A model generated the notes under the pieces. The model had not been told where the DNA came from, did not search any database, and saw nothing but the letters and a program-made list of their open reading frames with translations. From NCBI GenBank assembly GCA_041653835.1, contig JBAZEP010000005.1, positions 1 through 64,000 of the forward strand: a stretch of 64,000 nucleotides of DNA, written 5' to 3'. The position numbers were made by a program, and so were the translations under genes. Every line of letters starts with the position of its first letter. Positions within the stretch are counted from its first letter, which is position 1. This document shows, piece by piece, positions 1-8,004 of this stretch. This stretch comes from UBA10183 sp041653835. Its GTDB lineage: Bacteria > Omnitrophota > Gorgyraeia > Gorgyraeales > Gorgyraeaceae.

Positions 1-198
1 CATTTGTTCGGCGGCCAGGCCATATGTAAGAAACTTCTGGCTTATATTCCTGGTGGCTATCTGGATATTTATGATTATGGGGTTTATTTTTGTAACGTAT
101 TGCTTTACTTCTTCCTTTCTGTCCTGGGAATAGCCCATGCCGCAGAATACGAAAATACCCATAAAAACCAACACCGCTACTTTTTTAATATTCTTCAT
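1..198 (-). CDS. Exported small protein, C-terminus beyond the window
   Basis: The ATG lies at 198 and the first 66 codons are open to the window edge, so the protein is incomplete at its C-terminus. The start is supported by a GGAGG ribosome-binding site at 205-209, six bases upstream and inside the end of the preceding gene. The first 22 residues form a signal peptide (MKNIKKVAVLVFMGIFVFCG, then Met-Gly-Tyr-Ser-Gln). What follows is polar and probably helical. It overlaps the upstream lipoprotein gene by 14 bases, so the two are probably translationally coupled and belong to the leuS operon. I do not recognise the family. The plus-strand frame over the same DNA lacks these signals and is a shadow. 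Confidence 0.72.
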   Translation of the reverse strand, partial: MKNIKKVAVLVFMGIFVFCGMGYSQDRKEEVKQYVTKINPIIINIQIATRNISQKFLTYGLAAEQM

Positions 199-541
199 TT
201 TTATCCTCCATATCCTCAAAACCTGTAACGTAATCACCCGTGAAATATATACATTTCTTCCTGGAAAAATGCCTGTAATCGAGAGGGGCATTACGGAACC
301 ACGCGTTATAGAGCCACGCCTGTTTCTTCAGGCCCATATCGTCATAACCTATATCTCTTACCTCGCCGGGCTCTCCCCATTTCTCGATGACCTCATCTTT
401 GGTGCTCCCCATCGACACCATTGTCTTGGTGCTCAACGGATGGGTTATCGCGTAATGGGCGCCCGGCACTTTAACATCCGCGCAGCCGCATAAAGCCAGG
501 AAAATACAGATCATACATAAGGCACGGCGCGGGTCTTTCAT
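185..541 (-). CDS. Small lipoprotein, BamE/SmpA-like
   Basis: This 118-residue protein has a lipoprotein signal: a basic start, a hydrophobic run, then Leu-Cys-Gly-Cys around residues 17-20, so it should be lipidated and anchored to a membrane facing the periplasm. The mature part contains 'GSTKDEVIEKWGEPGEV' near residue 46. This matches the pattern G-x-(S/T)-xx-(E/D)-V-xxxx-G-xP of BamE/SmpA-type folds, which bind other envelope proteins. In that fold the motif is the first helix plus turn; the rest of the domain is only weakly similar, so the assignment is tentative. It starts one base after the stop of the metallopeptidase gene and overlaps the next gene by 14 bases, consistent with one operon. 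The function is unknown. Confidence 0.72.
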   Translation of the reverse strand: MKDPRRALCMICIFLALCGCADVKVPGAHYAITHPLSTKTMVSMGSTKDEVIEKWGEPGEVRDIGYDDMGLKKQAWLYNAWFRNAPLDYRHFSRKKCIYFTGDYVTGFEDMEDKNEEY

Positions 542-542
542 C

Positions 543-1730
543 TTACTTTATGATATACTCCACCAATTTTATATTGAAATCTTCCAGATCTTTGAAGTCC
601 CTGTTGTAAACATTGAAAACAGCCTCTTTGAACGGCTTGTCTTTAAGCATAAAATCACAGAATTTCCTGAATTTTTCCCTGCCATACTGCGTTATCAAAA
701 ATTCCACCAATTTTTCGGACTGGGCATAGAAGAGCTCCCTCGCCTCTTTGCCTTCAGGATAGGCTGTCATGCGCAAAAGGTCCCCCAGGAGTATATGACT
801 GCCCTGCCTTATATGCTTCGCGAGCAGTTCATTCGAAATACTTGTCAGGTTCGCCTCATAATTTGCCAGGCCCTCGTTCAGCCACAACGGTATGGTATTT
901 TTGCCTGCCAGGTCCTTGAAAATAAGATGGGTCAATTCGTGCGGAAATGTCAATGCCAGATACGCATCTGAAATGGCGCACAGGAACATCTCCCTTTCCC
1001 CATAATTAGGCACAAATCCTCCCACCAGCTCCGCGTTAAAACCTATGCTCTTCAGGAAATCTTTCCACTTATCAACGCTCTCCACTATGAATACCTGGCA
1101 TTTCTTATCCCATTTCAATTCCTTTTCATAACCCAGGTCGTATAAAATCTTCTCAAAATAATATTCCGCTTTATCCCCCACTATTTTTGCCTGGCCAAGG
1201 TCTCTGTAAAATATAGAAAAATGTTCGCTCTCGCGTAAAAACCAGTTCCCTTTGACTAATAATTTCTTGGCTATATCCGACCTGTCTGTATTATTATCGT
1301 CTTTCAATGAAAATCTTCTCTCTTCTGAACCTTTATGCGCATCCATAGCGAGGCCCGCTACCTGGAGCCTTTCTTTCTCTTCCGGCGTAACCCATTTGTC
1401 TTTATATTTAACGAGCCCTTTCGCGAGTTGTTCTTCTTCAAAGATATCTTTGGTAATCTCCCTGACCTCGGTTCTGTTCCTTCCCGCGCCCCATGCCTTT
1501 TCCAGCTTGGCATGCTGTTCCTCGGATTCCCTTTCTATGCTCTTTATGTCATTTTTGGAAAATGTGACTTTCGCGCCGAGGTTGATCTTCAATTCCACGG
1601 ATTTGTCCGTTTCTTTCGTTATAATACCCCTGACCCTGTTGCCGTTATTCAGATAGACCATATCGCAGAAAGCCTGCCCGCATGGAAACAGGACCATGAA
1701 AACAATTGATATAAATATTTTTTTGATCAT
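543..1730 (-). CDS. Secreted zinc metallopeptidase, MA-like (gluzincin)
   Basis: This 395-residue protein begins with a signal peptide (residues 1-23). Residues ~25-70 form a small beta-rich domain, starting at a 'YLNNGNRVRG' motif, that resembles LSm-like modules on exported proteins. The catalytic signature is HELTH near residue 262, followed about 20 residues later by NEGLANYEA. In gluzincin peptidases the two His bind zinc, the first Glu is the catalytic base and the Glu of NEG is the third ligand; all are present. The enzyme should act in the periplasm or outside. The substrate is unknown. Its ATG overlaps the leuS stop by four bases (ATGA), so it is translated with leuS. A Lys/Glu-rich stretch at ~70-130 links the domains. 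Confidence 0.85.
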   Translation of the reverse strand: MIKKIFISIVFMVLFPCGQAFCDMVYLNNGNRVRGIITKETDKSVELKINLGAKVTFSKNDIKSIERESEEQHAKLEKAWGAGRNRTEVREITKDIFEEEQLAKGLVKYKDKWVTPEEKERLQVAGLAMDAHKGSEERRFSLKDDNNTDRSDIAKKLLVKGNWFLRESEHFSIFYRDLGQAKIVGDKAEYYFEKILYDLGYEKELKWDKKCQVFIVESVDKWKDFLKSIGFNAELVGGFVPNYGEREMFLCAISDAYLALTFPHELTHLIFKDLAGKNTIPLWLNEGLANYEANLTSISNELLAKHIRQGSHILLGDLLRMTAYPEGKEARELFYAQSEKLVEFLITQYGREKFRKFCDFMLKDKPFKEAVFNVYNRDFKDLEDFNIKLVEYIIK

Positions 1731-4189
1731 ATAACTATGTTCACTAATTTACCTTTTACTATTATGATTTTTTTAGGCTCTTTGCCGCCTGTCCATTTAT
1801 TGACAACGATGTCTTTCATGACCATCGCCCTGATCTCATCCTCGCCCGCGTTCAAAGACGCTTCTATTTTTGACCGGAGTTTCCCGTTGATCTGAATAGG
1901 CAATTCTATGGTATCCTGTACCAGCGCGTTCCTGTCATAATCGGGCCACTTGGCTTTAAAAATGCTCTCTTTATTGCCCAGTTTCTCCCACATCTCTTCC
2001 GCGACATGAGGGACAAAAGGCGCCAGCAGAATCACTACTGTCCGGATCGCCTCTTTTAGCTGAGAGCCGAGAGCTGACGGTTGAGAGCTTTTATAATCAT
2101 ATATTTCGTTCACCAACTCCATTATAGAGCTTATTGCTGTATTAAAATGAAACGTGCCTTCCATATCTTCAGTAACTTTTTTAATCGTCGCGTGTGTCTT
2201 TTGCTTGAGCGTTTTATCTTTCTCGTCTGGCTTTGAACCTTCAACCTTTAACCTTAAACCATCTTCTATCAGTCTCCAGACACGGTTAATAAACCTCCAC
2301 GCCCCTTCAACTCCTTTGTCGCTCCATTCCGCGTCTTTCTCAGGCGGGCTTATGAATAACGTGTAAAGCCTTACTGTATCCGCCCCGTATTTTTCTATGA
2401 GGCCGTCCGAACTTACGACATTGCCTTTTGATTTCGACATCTTTATCCCATTCTTGGTGATCATGCCCTGGGTAAAAAGCCTGGCGAACGGCTCTTTGAA
2501 CCCTATATAACCCATATCATACATGACCTTGACGATAAACCTGGAATACAATAAATGTAATATCGCGTGCTCCACTCCGCCTATATACTGATCAACAGGC
2601 AGCCATTTATTAACGAGCTCTTTATCAAAAGGTTTCTTATCGTCTTCCGGCGATAGATATCTCAGGAAATACCAGCTGGAATCGACAAAGGTATCCATTG
2701 TATCTATTTCGCGCCTGGCGTTCCCTCCGCATGAGGGACATTTGATATTCACGAATTCTGGCGCGTCTTTCAGCGGAGATTCGCCGTGCGGTTTGAATTT
2801 AATGTCCTTCGGTAACATAACGGGCAGGTCTTTTTCGTCAACCGGCTGCATACCGCATTTATCACAGTAAACCATCGGTATTGGCGCGCCCCAGTATCTC
2901 TGCCTTGAGATAAGCCAGTCCCTTAATTTATAATGTACCTCTCTCCTGCCGATATTATTTTCTTCCATAAAATCTGCTATTTTTTCTATCGCGTCCGCGC
3001 TCGCCAAGCCGTTAAATTTTCCTGAATTGATCATTATGCCTTCTTCTACATACGCCTCTTTCATCCCTGCCGCTTCCAGATGTTCTTTTGGATTGTCAAT
3101 CACTGCCTCTATGCCCAAGCCGTATTTTTTCGCGAATTCAAAATCCCGCTGGTCATGCGCCGGCACAGCCATGACAGCGCCTGTACCGTATTCCGTTACC
3201 ACATAATTACCTATCCATAAAGGCACCGCTTTATTGTTCGCCGGGTTTATGACGAATTTCCCCGTGAACATGCCTTTTTTCTCAATATCAGCTCCGACCC
3301 TATCCGCCGCGTTTTCTCTTCTGGTATCGTTTATAAACTTCTCTATCTCTTTTTTGTCAGGAGCGTTTTTTATCAGCTCCGGGATATCGGGATGTTCATT
3401 ACTTATAACCATATAAGTAACGCCGTAGATAGTGTCGGCCCTGGTAGTGAAACACGTCAATATGACATTGGAATCTTTTACCTTGAAATCTATCTCCACG
3501 CCTTCGCTCCTGCCGATCCAGTTCTTCTGCATGAGTTTTACGCGCTCAGGCCAGTCTTTTAATGATTCCAGGTCATTGAGAAGCCTTTCGCTGTAATCGG
3601 TTATTTTTAAAAACCACTGCTCCAGATCGCGCAATGTAACCTGTGACGAACATCTCTCACATTTACCGTCTACGACCTGTTCGTTGGCGAGTACTGTCTG
3701 GCATGAAGGGCACCAATTCACGGACGCTTTTTTCTTGTAAGCAAGGCCTTTTTTATAAAGCTGAAGGAATATCCATTGTGTCCATTTATAATAACCGGGA
3801 AGGCACGAGACAACCTCCCTGGACCAGTCATAGCCCGCGCCCCAGGAGTCAAACTGCCTTCTCATTGTTTTTATATTATTAAGGGTGGATATTTCCGGAT
3901 GGATGCCGTTTTTTATAGCGGCGTTTTCCGCGGGCAAGCCGAACGCGTCGAAACCCATGGGTGAAAGCACGTTATATCCGCGCATAATCTTATAGCGCAC
4001 CACGGAATCGCCTATTATATAGTTTCTGCCGTGCCCCACATGCAGCGCCGCCGATGGGTACGGGAACATCATGAGGCAGTAATACTTTGGCCTGGAAGAA
4101 GCCGGGTCCATCTTAAAAAGCCCCATCTCATCCCACTTCTTGCGCCACTTAGCCTCTATTTCTTTAAATGAATAACCTTCCTGCGCCAT
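1727..4189 (-). CDS. leuS: Leucyl-tRNA synthetase
   Basis: This 820-residue class I aminoacyl-tRNA synthetase charges tRNA-Leu in the cytoplasm. The HIGH motif is HVGH at residues 50-53 and the KMSKS loop is near residue 585. Two CxxC zinc-ribbon pairs are visible (around 'NWCPSC...CERCSS' and 'KCPSCGG'), and the CP1 editing domain lies between them. The length fits bacterial LeuRS. Two linkers in the C-terminal part are encoded by low-complexity DNA that looks repeat-derived (see 2058-2092 and 2231-2260). The start codon is the only good ATG, has no Shine-Dalgarno sequence, and sits about two bases from the predicted transcription start, suggesting a leaderless mRNA. It heads an operon with the downstream peptidase and exported proteins. 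Confidence 0.98.
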   Translation of the reverse strand: MAQEGYSFKEIEAKWRKKWDEMGLFKMDPASSRPKYYCLMMFPYPSAALHVGHGRNYIIGDSVVRYKIMRGYNVLSPMGFDAFGLPAENAAIKNGIHPEISTLNNIKTMRRQFDSWGAGYDWSREVVSCLPGYYKWTQWIFLQLYKKGLAYKKKASVNWCPSCQTVLANEQVVDGKCERCSSQVTLRDLEQWFLKITDYSERLLNDLESLKDWPERVKLMQKNWIGRSEGVEIDFKVKDSNVILTCFTTRADTIYGVTYMVISNEHPDIPELIKNAPDKKEIEKFINDTRRENAADRVGADIEKKGMFTGKFVINPANNKAVPLWIGNYVVTEYGTGAVMAVPAHDQRDFEFAKKYGLGIEAVIDNPKEHLEAAGMKEAYVEEGIMINSGKFNGLASADAIEKIADFMEENNIGRREVHYKLRDWLISRQRYWGAPIPMVYCDKCGMQPVDEKDLPVMLPKDIKFKPHGESPLKDAPEFVNIKCPSCGGNARREIDTMDTFVDSSWYFLRYLSPEDDKKPFDKELVNKWLPVDQYIGGVEHAILHLLYSRFIVKVMYDMGYIGFKEPFARLFTQGMITKNGIKMSKSKGNVVSSDGLIEKYGADTVRLYTLFISPPEKDAEWSDKGVEGAWRFINRVWRLIEDGLRLKVEGSKPDEKDKTLKQKTHATIKKVTEDMEGTFHFNTAISSIMELVNEIYDYKSSQPSALGSQLKEAIRTVVILLAPFVPHVAEEMWEKLGNKESIFKAKWPDYDRNALVQDTIELPIQINGKLRSKIEASLNAGEDEIRAMVMKDIVVNKWTGGKEPKKIIIVKGKLVNIVI
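2058..2092. repeat. Low-complexity GAGAGC-type repeat inside leuS
   Basis: Near-repeats of the unit (a/c)gctgagagc and its variants 'gccgagagctga' and 'ggttgagagct' fill this stretch of the leuS coding region. They encode the linker Ser-Ser-Gln-Pro-Ser-Ala-Leu-Gly-Ser-Gln-Leu between helices of the anticodon-binding part. The peptide has the Ser/Gln/Leu composition expected if a repeat was captured in frame. Frame and length remain compatible with a working synthetase. Confidence 0.5.
2231..2260. repeat. AACCTTYAA-type repeat inside leuS
   Basis: Degenerate heptad-like units (gaacctt, caacctt, taacctt, aaacc) occur inside leuS and encode Leu-Arg-Leu-Lys-Val-Glu-Gly-Ser-Lys in a surface linker. 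The same word family forms the tandem repeat at 42575-42618 between two genes and the arms of the inverted repeat at 18004-18054. This suggests a common repeat source. Confidence 0.5.
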
Positions 4190-4197
4190 AACAATTA

Positions 4198-4226
4198 ATT
4201 ATACCCATATATTCGCCCAAAAACAA
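4198..4226 (-). promoter_or_regulatory. Sigma-70-type promoter of leuS, probably leaderless
   Basis: On the minus strand there is TTGTTT (4226-4221), a 17-base spacer, and a perfect TATAAT (4203-4198). Transcription would start near 4191, while the leuS ATG begins at 4189. This leaves almost no 5' leader, consistent with the absence of a ribosome-binding site. Confidence 0.75.
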
Positions 4227-4241
4227 TACAAAACCACTGCC

Positions 4242-4280
4242 TAAGGGAACATTTGAGACATTGTCATAAATGTTCCCTTA
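4242..4280. repeat. 39-bp palindrome, TAA...GACANTGTC...TTA family (copy 1)
   Basis: Each arm is 19 bases around central base 4261, and 17 of 19 positions are complementary. The left arm is TAAGGGAACATTTGAGACA. Pairing also continues outward for three more bases on each side (4239-4283). It lies between the divergent leuS and tRNA-Ala promoters. It belongs to the same family as the copies centred at 7634, 19504, 22499, 36492 and 40521. Confidence 0.85.
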
Positions 4281-4290
4281 GGCGGAATAT

Positions 4291-4319
4291 TTGACAAATA
4301 GGGCATCTAATGTTATATT
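4291..4319 (+). promoter_or_regulatory. Promoter of tRNA-Ala
   Basis: A perfect -35 TTGACA (4291-4296), a 17-base spacer and -10 TATATT (4314-4319) lie 16 bases upstream of the mature tRNA 5' end on the plus strand. The start site would be near 4326, giving a short 5' trailer for RNase P removal. Confidence 0.85.
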
Positions 4320-4335
4320 ACATTCTATTCGGTGA

Positions 4336-4411
4336 GGGGCAGTAGCGAAGTTGGTATCGCGCCACAATGGCATTGTGGAGATCACGAGTTCGAATCTCGT
4401 CTGCTCCACCA
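4336..4411 (+). tRNA. tRNA-Ala(GGC)
   Basis: All cloverleaf arms pair. The acceptor is GGGGCAG/CTGCTCC, the D stem GCGA/TCGC, the anticodon stem CCACA/TGTGG with loop ATGGCAT, and the T stem ACGAG/CTCGT with loop TTCGAAT. The anticodon is GGC, reading GCC/GCU alanine codons. The third acceptor pair is G3:U70, the main identity element of tRNA-Ala. Discriminator A73 and the CCA end are encoded. It is 76 bases long and the only gene on the plus strand. Confidence 0.97.
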
Positions 4412-4430
4412 AATCCGCCCGGGCGGATTT
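4411..4430. terminator. Perfect 20-bp palindrome at the tRNA 3' end
   Basis: AAATCCGCCCGGGCGGATTT is self-complementary over its whole length and begins at the last A of the tRNA CCA end. It could fold into a GC-rich hairpin that ends the tRNA transcript, but no T-run follows on the plus strand. It also lies downstream of no minus-strand start. It may be a terminator or a mobile palindromic repeat. Confidence 0.55.
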
Positions 4431-4452
4431 GGTCCTGACGCCCCGAAAGACC

Positions 4453-5706
4453 TTACTCTATCTCAGAAACTATCCCCATCTTAACGTATACAGGCCGGAC
4501 GCTCTTCCTTAAAGCAGGCAGGTTGAAAGCGAATATAACCGCCGCCAGGATACAGCATGCCCCGCTTATCGCCAGTGTATTCAAGACCCCTATGCTGTCC
4601 GCCAGTACGCCTGAGAAAAGACTTCCTATAGGCGCCATGCCCATGAATGCCATTGTGTAAAAACTCATTATCCTGCCGCGTTTATCATCATCCACTATGG
4701 TCTGAAGTATAGTATTGCTGGACGCCATCTGTACCATGATCCCGAACCCCGCGAAAAATAACAACACAAGAGAAAATACCAGGTTATGAGAAAACGAAAA
4801 TATTATTATGCTGGCGCCGAACATCCCGGCTGCCGCGGGAAGCATCCTGCCGAGCTTGATTATATTTTTTTTGGACGCCAGATAAACAGTGCCTGTCAGT
4901 GCTCCCACTCCCACAGCCCCCATGAGAAAACCCAGGGTATGCGGCCCCCCTCCGAGCACATCCTTGGCGAAGACAGGCATAAGCACCGCGTAAGACATGC
5001 CCATCAAACTTACTACCCCCAATAGTGACAACACCGCTCTTATAGGCGCGAACCCGAAAGCATGGTTAAACCCTTCTCTTAGATCCTTCAACATGCCATA
5101 ATTCCCGCCTTTTTTCTTTGCGTCTCTCGCGGGTATTTTCATCGCGAGAAGCGAAGCTATAACGGCAAGATAACTTACGGCGTTGATTAAAAAGCATATA
5201 CCTTCGCCGGATATGGCTATAAGTATGCCCGCTATCGAAGGCCCGATAAGCCTTGCCATATTGAACATCATGGAATTCAACGCTATGGCATTCCCCAGAT
5301 TTTCCTTTTCCTCCACCATATCCAATATAAAAGAATGCCTGGCAGGTATGTCAAGACTGCTGACACAGCCTAAAAATATCCCGAGTGTTATAATATGCCA
5401 TACCTCTATACTGCCGGAGAGCGTCAGGTATGCCAGGATAAACGCCTGGAGCATTGCCAGCGTCTGCGTAAGTATAAGTATCCTGTGCCTGTTGTGTCTG
5501 TCTGCCAATACGCCCGTAAAAGGCGTAAGTATAAACGTGGGTATCTGGCTCGAAAAACTCACAACACCCAGCATGAATACGGAATCTGTCATCTTATAGA
5601 CAAGCCAGCTCATGGCGATAGTCTGCATCCATGTCCCTACAAGCGATATACCCTGGCCCGAGAAAAAAAGCCTGAAATTCCTGTACCTGAGCGCTCGAAA
5701 TACCAT
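4453..5706 (-). CDS. MFS exporter, EntS/MFS_3-like
   Basis: This 417-residue polytopic membrane protein has about twelve hydrophobic segments. The N-terminus 'RYRNFRLFFSGQGISLVGTWMQ' matches the start pattern of MFS_3 family transporters (enterobactin-exporter and macrolide-efflux relatives). The cytoplasmic loop between helices 2 and 3 carries 'GVLADRHNRHRIL', the MFS motif A (G-x-x-x-D-R-x-x-R-R). It should be a proton-driven exporter of a small molecule; the substrate cannot be read from sequence. It starts seven bases after the UvrD-like gene and is co-transcribed with it. About 25 bases separate its stop from the 4411-4430 palindrome, so that hairpin could also end this transcript from the minus strand. 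Confidence 0.88.
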   Translation of the reverse strand: MVFRALRYRNFRLFFSGQGISLVGTWMQTIAMSWLVYKMTDSVFMLGVVSFSSQIPTFILTPFTGVLADRHNRHRILILTQTLAMLQAFILAYLTLSGSIEVWHIITLGIFLGCVSSLDIPARHSFILDMVEEKENLGNAIALNSMMFNMARLIGPSIAGILIAISGEGICFLINAVSYLAVIASLLAMKIPARDAKKKGGNYGMLKDLREGFNHAFGFAPIRAVLSLLGVVSLMGMSYAVLMPVFAKDVLGGGPHTLGFLMGAVGVGALTGTVYLASKKNIIKLGRMLPAAAGMFGASIIIFSFSHNLVFSLVLLFFAGFGIMVQMASSNTILQTIVDDDKRGRIMSFYTMAFMGMAPIGSLFSGVLADSIGVLNTLAISGACCILAAVIFAFNLPALRKSVRPVYVKMGIVSEIE

Positions 5707-5713
5707 ATACGCC

Positions 5714-7612
5714 TCACATATCCCTGAATAATCTTTGTTCCACTCTCGATACGATACTTGAATTGTCTATGAACCTGGACAACTTGTTAAAGCGGTTCAT
5801 GGCGTTCCTGTTATTCTCGTGATGGAACGTGATATACAGGTGTGTCTTTGCCCTTGTAAGCGCCACATAAAATAACCTGCGCTCTTCCTCTATCCCTTCA
5901 TCATCCCCAAGGGAAAAACTTACAGGAAAAACACCGTCGATAAGCCCTATAAGGAATACCGCGTCCCATTCCATGCCTTTCGCGGAATGTATGGTGGAAA
6001 GAGTAAGCTGCCTCGTGTGCCCGCCGTGGCGGCCTTCTTCATGAGAATCAGGGAGCTCTATGGCAAAATCACTCAATAAGTCCTGTAATGAATCATACCT
6101 CTGCGAGATCTTTTTCAATATCTCCAGGTCGTTGGCCCTTGTGTTCCAGTCATCGAATTTCGATTTCATTAGCGGGTTATAATAATCCAGCGCCGCCTCG
6201 AATTTGCTTCCCACCCCGCTGTCTTTGTCCGATATGGCCTTCATCAACGACCTGAACCTGCGGATGCCTTCGGAATATTTGAAACCTTTCTCATATTTTT
6301 GAAGAGCCTCTCCAGTGCCGTTTTTCAAGATCTTTTCCGCGGTCCTGGGCCCGATACCTTCTATCAATTCCAATGCCCTGCGCCAGGACAATTCATCCTT
6401 GGGGTTGGCTATCACTTTCAAATGCGCCACAAGGTCTTTTACATGGCTGGTTTCGTAAAACTTCGTGCCTCCGACAAGCTGGTAATTTACGCCTATCTTG
6501 TTCAATTCCGCCTGCAGCGCTATCGATATATAACTTGAGCGGAATAATACGCATTGCTTATCCGGCGCTACGCCTTCCCGTTTAAGTTCGTTTATCTTAC
6601 CGGCGATCCATTCCGCCTCTTCGTACGCGTCATTGAAATACCACATCTCAGGCCTGGCGCCTTTATGTCTCAGGCCCGAGACAAGCCGCTTCGCGTATTT
6701 ACTGCTCATCTCGGAAAGCACGGAGTTGGCGGCGTCAAGGATAGGCTGGGTACTCCTGTAATTCTCCTCGAGCTTGATTATCACACATCCGGGGAACAGA
6801 TTTGGAAAATCCATTATATTTTTATGCGTCGCGCCCCTGAAACCGTATATACTCTGCGCGTCGTCACCCACAACCATGATGTTTTTATGCGCCTTTGCCA
6901 GAAGACAGCTTATATCGCCCTGAAGTTTATTGGTATCCTGGTATTCATCCACCATTATGTACCTGTATCCGGACGCCGCCCGCCTCCTGATATCATCATC
7001 CTCAAGCAGTCTCTTGAGATAGACAAGCATATCGTCGTAATCCAGGTAATTTTTTTCCGCCTTGTATTTGAAATATCTGGTCTTCACATTTTTTATGTAT
7101 TCGCAGTACTCTGCCAGGTGCGGGTATTCCTTTTCGATAATATCCTCTACGGAGGCGTGTTTGTTGACCGTCATGCTTATTATGCTCCTTATGGTGCCCT
7201 TTTTAAGGAATTTCCTGTCATGTTCGGAAATATCCACCCCGCCCGAACACTCGCCGACCGCGTCTATGGCGTCGGATTCGTCAAGGATAGAAAAGCCTTT
7301 TCCGAAACCCACGTTTTCTCCGTAACGTTTCAATATCTTGTACGCGAATGAATGGAACGTCCCTCCTTCCACCATGGCGCACCTGGGATCATGGGCGCTG
7401 GCCCTGGAGAGCATTACCCTTGAGGCATTCCTGGTAAAGGTCAGAAGTAGTATGGAAGCCGGGTCCACCCCGTTTTGGATGAGGTTCAGCACTCTGTATT
7501 CTATGACCCTTGTTTTGCCTGAACCCGCGCCCGCGATAACCAGCATCGGGCCGTCGATCGTAGTGGCAGCCAAAAACTGGGAAGGATTTAAATGTTTTTT
7601 AAGGTCTATCAT
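5714..7612 (-). CDS. UvrD/PcrA-like superfamily 1 DNA helicase
   Basis: This 632-residue ATP-dependent 3'-5' DNA helicase has all SF1A motifs. These are the Q-motif region (LNPSQFLAA), Walker A AGAGSGKT at residues 27-34, motif II DEYQDTN near 222, motif III VVGDDAQSIYGFRGA, motif V 'STIHSAKGMEWDAVFL' and motif VI 'EERRLFYVALTRAK'. It would work in nucleotide excision repair, mismatch repair or clearing of replication blocks. It is roughly 90 residues shorter than typical UvrD and lacks the usual C-terminal extension after motif VI, where PcrA/UvrD bind RNA polymerase. It could be a Rep-type paralogue, so no symbol is given. It follows the 7615-7653 palindrome and precedes the MFS gene. Confidence 0.93.
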   Translation of the reverse strand: MIDLKKHLNPSQFLAATTIDGPMLVIAGAGSGKTRVIEYRVLNLIQNGVDPASILLLTFTRNASRVMLSRASAHDPRCAMVEGGTFHSFAYKILKRYGENVGFGKGFSILDESDAIDAVGECSGGVDISEHDRKFLKKGTIRSIISMTVNKHASVEDIIEKEYPHLAEYCEYIKNVKTRYFKYKAEKNYLDYDDMLVYLKRLLEDDDIRRRAASGYRYIMVDEYQDTNKLQGDISCLLAKAHKNIMVVGDDAQSIYGFRGATHKNIMDFPNLFPGCVIIKLEENYRSTQPILDAANSVLSEMSSKYAKRLVSGLRHKGARPEMWYFNDAYEEAEWIAGKINELKREGVAPDKQCVLFRSSYISIALQAELNKIGVNYQLVGGTKFYETSHVKDLVAHLKVIANPKDELSWRRALELIEGIGPRTAEKILKNGTGEALQKYEKGFKYSEGIRRFRSLMKAISDKDSGVGSKFEAALDYYNPLMKSKFDDWNTRANDLEILKKISQRYDSLQDLLSDFAIELPDSHEEGRHGGHTRQLTLSTIHSAKGMEWDAVFLIGLIDGVFPVSFSLGDDEGIEEERRLFYVALTRAKTHLYITFHHENNRNAMNRFNKLSRFIDNSSIVSRVEQRLFRDM

Positions 7613-7614
7613 GC

Positions 7615-7653
7615 TAAGGCGACATTTGTGACAGTGTCACTTTTGTAGCTTTA
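7615..7653. repeat. 39-bp palindrome family (copy 2)
   Basis: The centre is 7634 and each arm is 19 bases, with 14 of 19 positions complementary. The core is GTGACA-G-TGTCAC and the left arm TAAGGCGACATTTGTGACA. Its right end, TTA at 7651-7653, is exactly the stop codon of the small membrane-protein gene read on the minus strand. It is more degenerate in pairing than the other copies but keeps the same length, ends and core. Confidence 0.75.
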
Positions 7654-8004
7654 CGGTATTGGTTTGATAATGCCTGCTTTTACGAGGATTATTATCAGTA
7701 CGCTGTAAGCGATGGATAACAATATATCTCTCAACAAATCTTTTTTGGAATAACGCTTTTTTATTTTACTTCCGCTTACGGCAGACTTTTCCAGCCCCTT
7801 CTGCAGCAACACAAGCCCCAGGACATTCGTCAGCCAGTAAGATATTACGAACGCGTGCAAAAATGAGTTTTTGTAAATAAAATTTATGGCGGTGGCGCAG
7901 GCATAGGCTATGGGGAAATTTATAAACAGGTCATTCCACCATGAAAGAGGGGATAATAAAAACCCTATCGCTCCCAATATGCCGCCGTAAAGTTTTTGGC
8001 CCAT
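7651..8004 (-). CDS. Small integral membrane protein of unknown function
   Basis: Starting from the ATG at 8004 this is 117 residues with about three hydrophobic helices ('LYGGILGAIGFLLSPLSWW', a middle segment, and 'LLSIAYSVLIIILVKAGII') and a basic loop (KIKKRYSKKD). I do not recognise the family. The frame stays open upstream to a TTG at 8067, but that stretch coincides with a stable hairpin and leader structure, so the ATG is preferred. No strong ribosome-binding site precedes it; an AGGG lies about 13 bases away inside the terminator-like hairpin. A consensus promoter (8114-8142) and a structured leader (8005-8107) control it. Read-through past the 7615-7653 palindrome would feed the UvrD-like and MFS genes. 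Confidence 0.72.
   Translation of the reverse strand: MGQKLYGGILGAIGFLLSPLSWWNDLFINFPIAYACATAINFIYKNSFLHAFVISYWLTNVLGLVLLQKGLEKSAVSGSKIKKRYSKKDLLRDILLSIAYSVLIIILVKAGIIKPIP

Noticed and set aside
4..493. Plus-strand frames of 74 and 118 codons at the left edge
   Set aside because: They overlap minus-strand genes that have ribosome-binding sites, signal peptides and recognisable motifs; the plus frames have none.
6554..7351. 265-codon plus-strand frame inside the UvrD-like gene
   Set aside because: It is the antisense shadow of a gene carrying all SF1 helicase motifs; its translation shows no domain.
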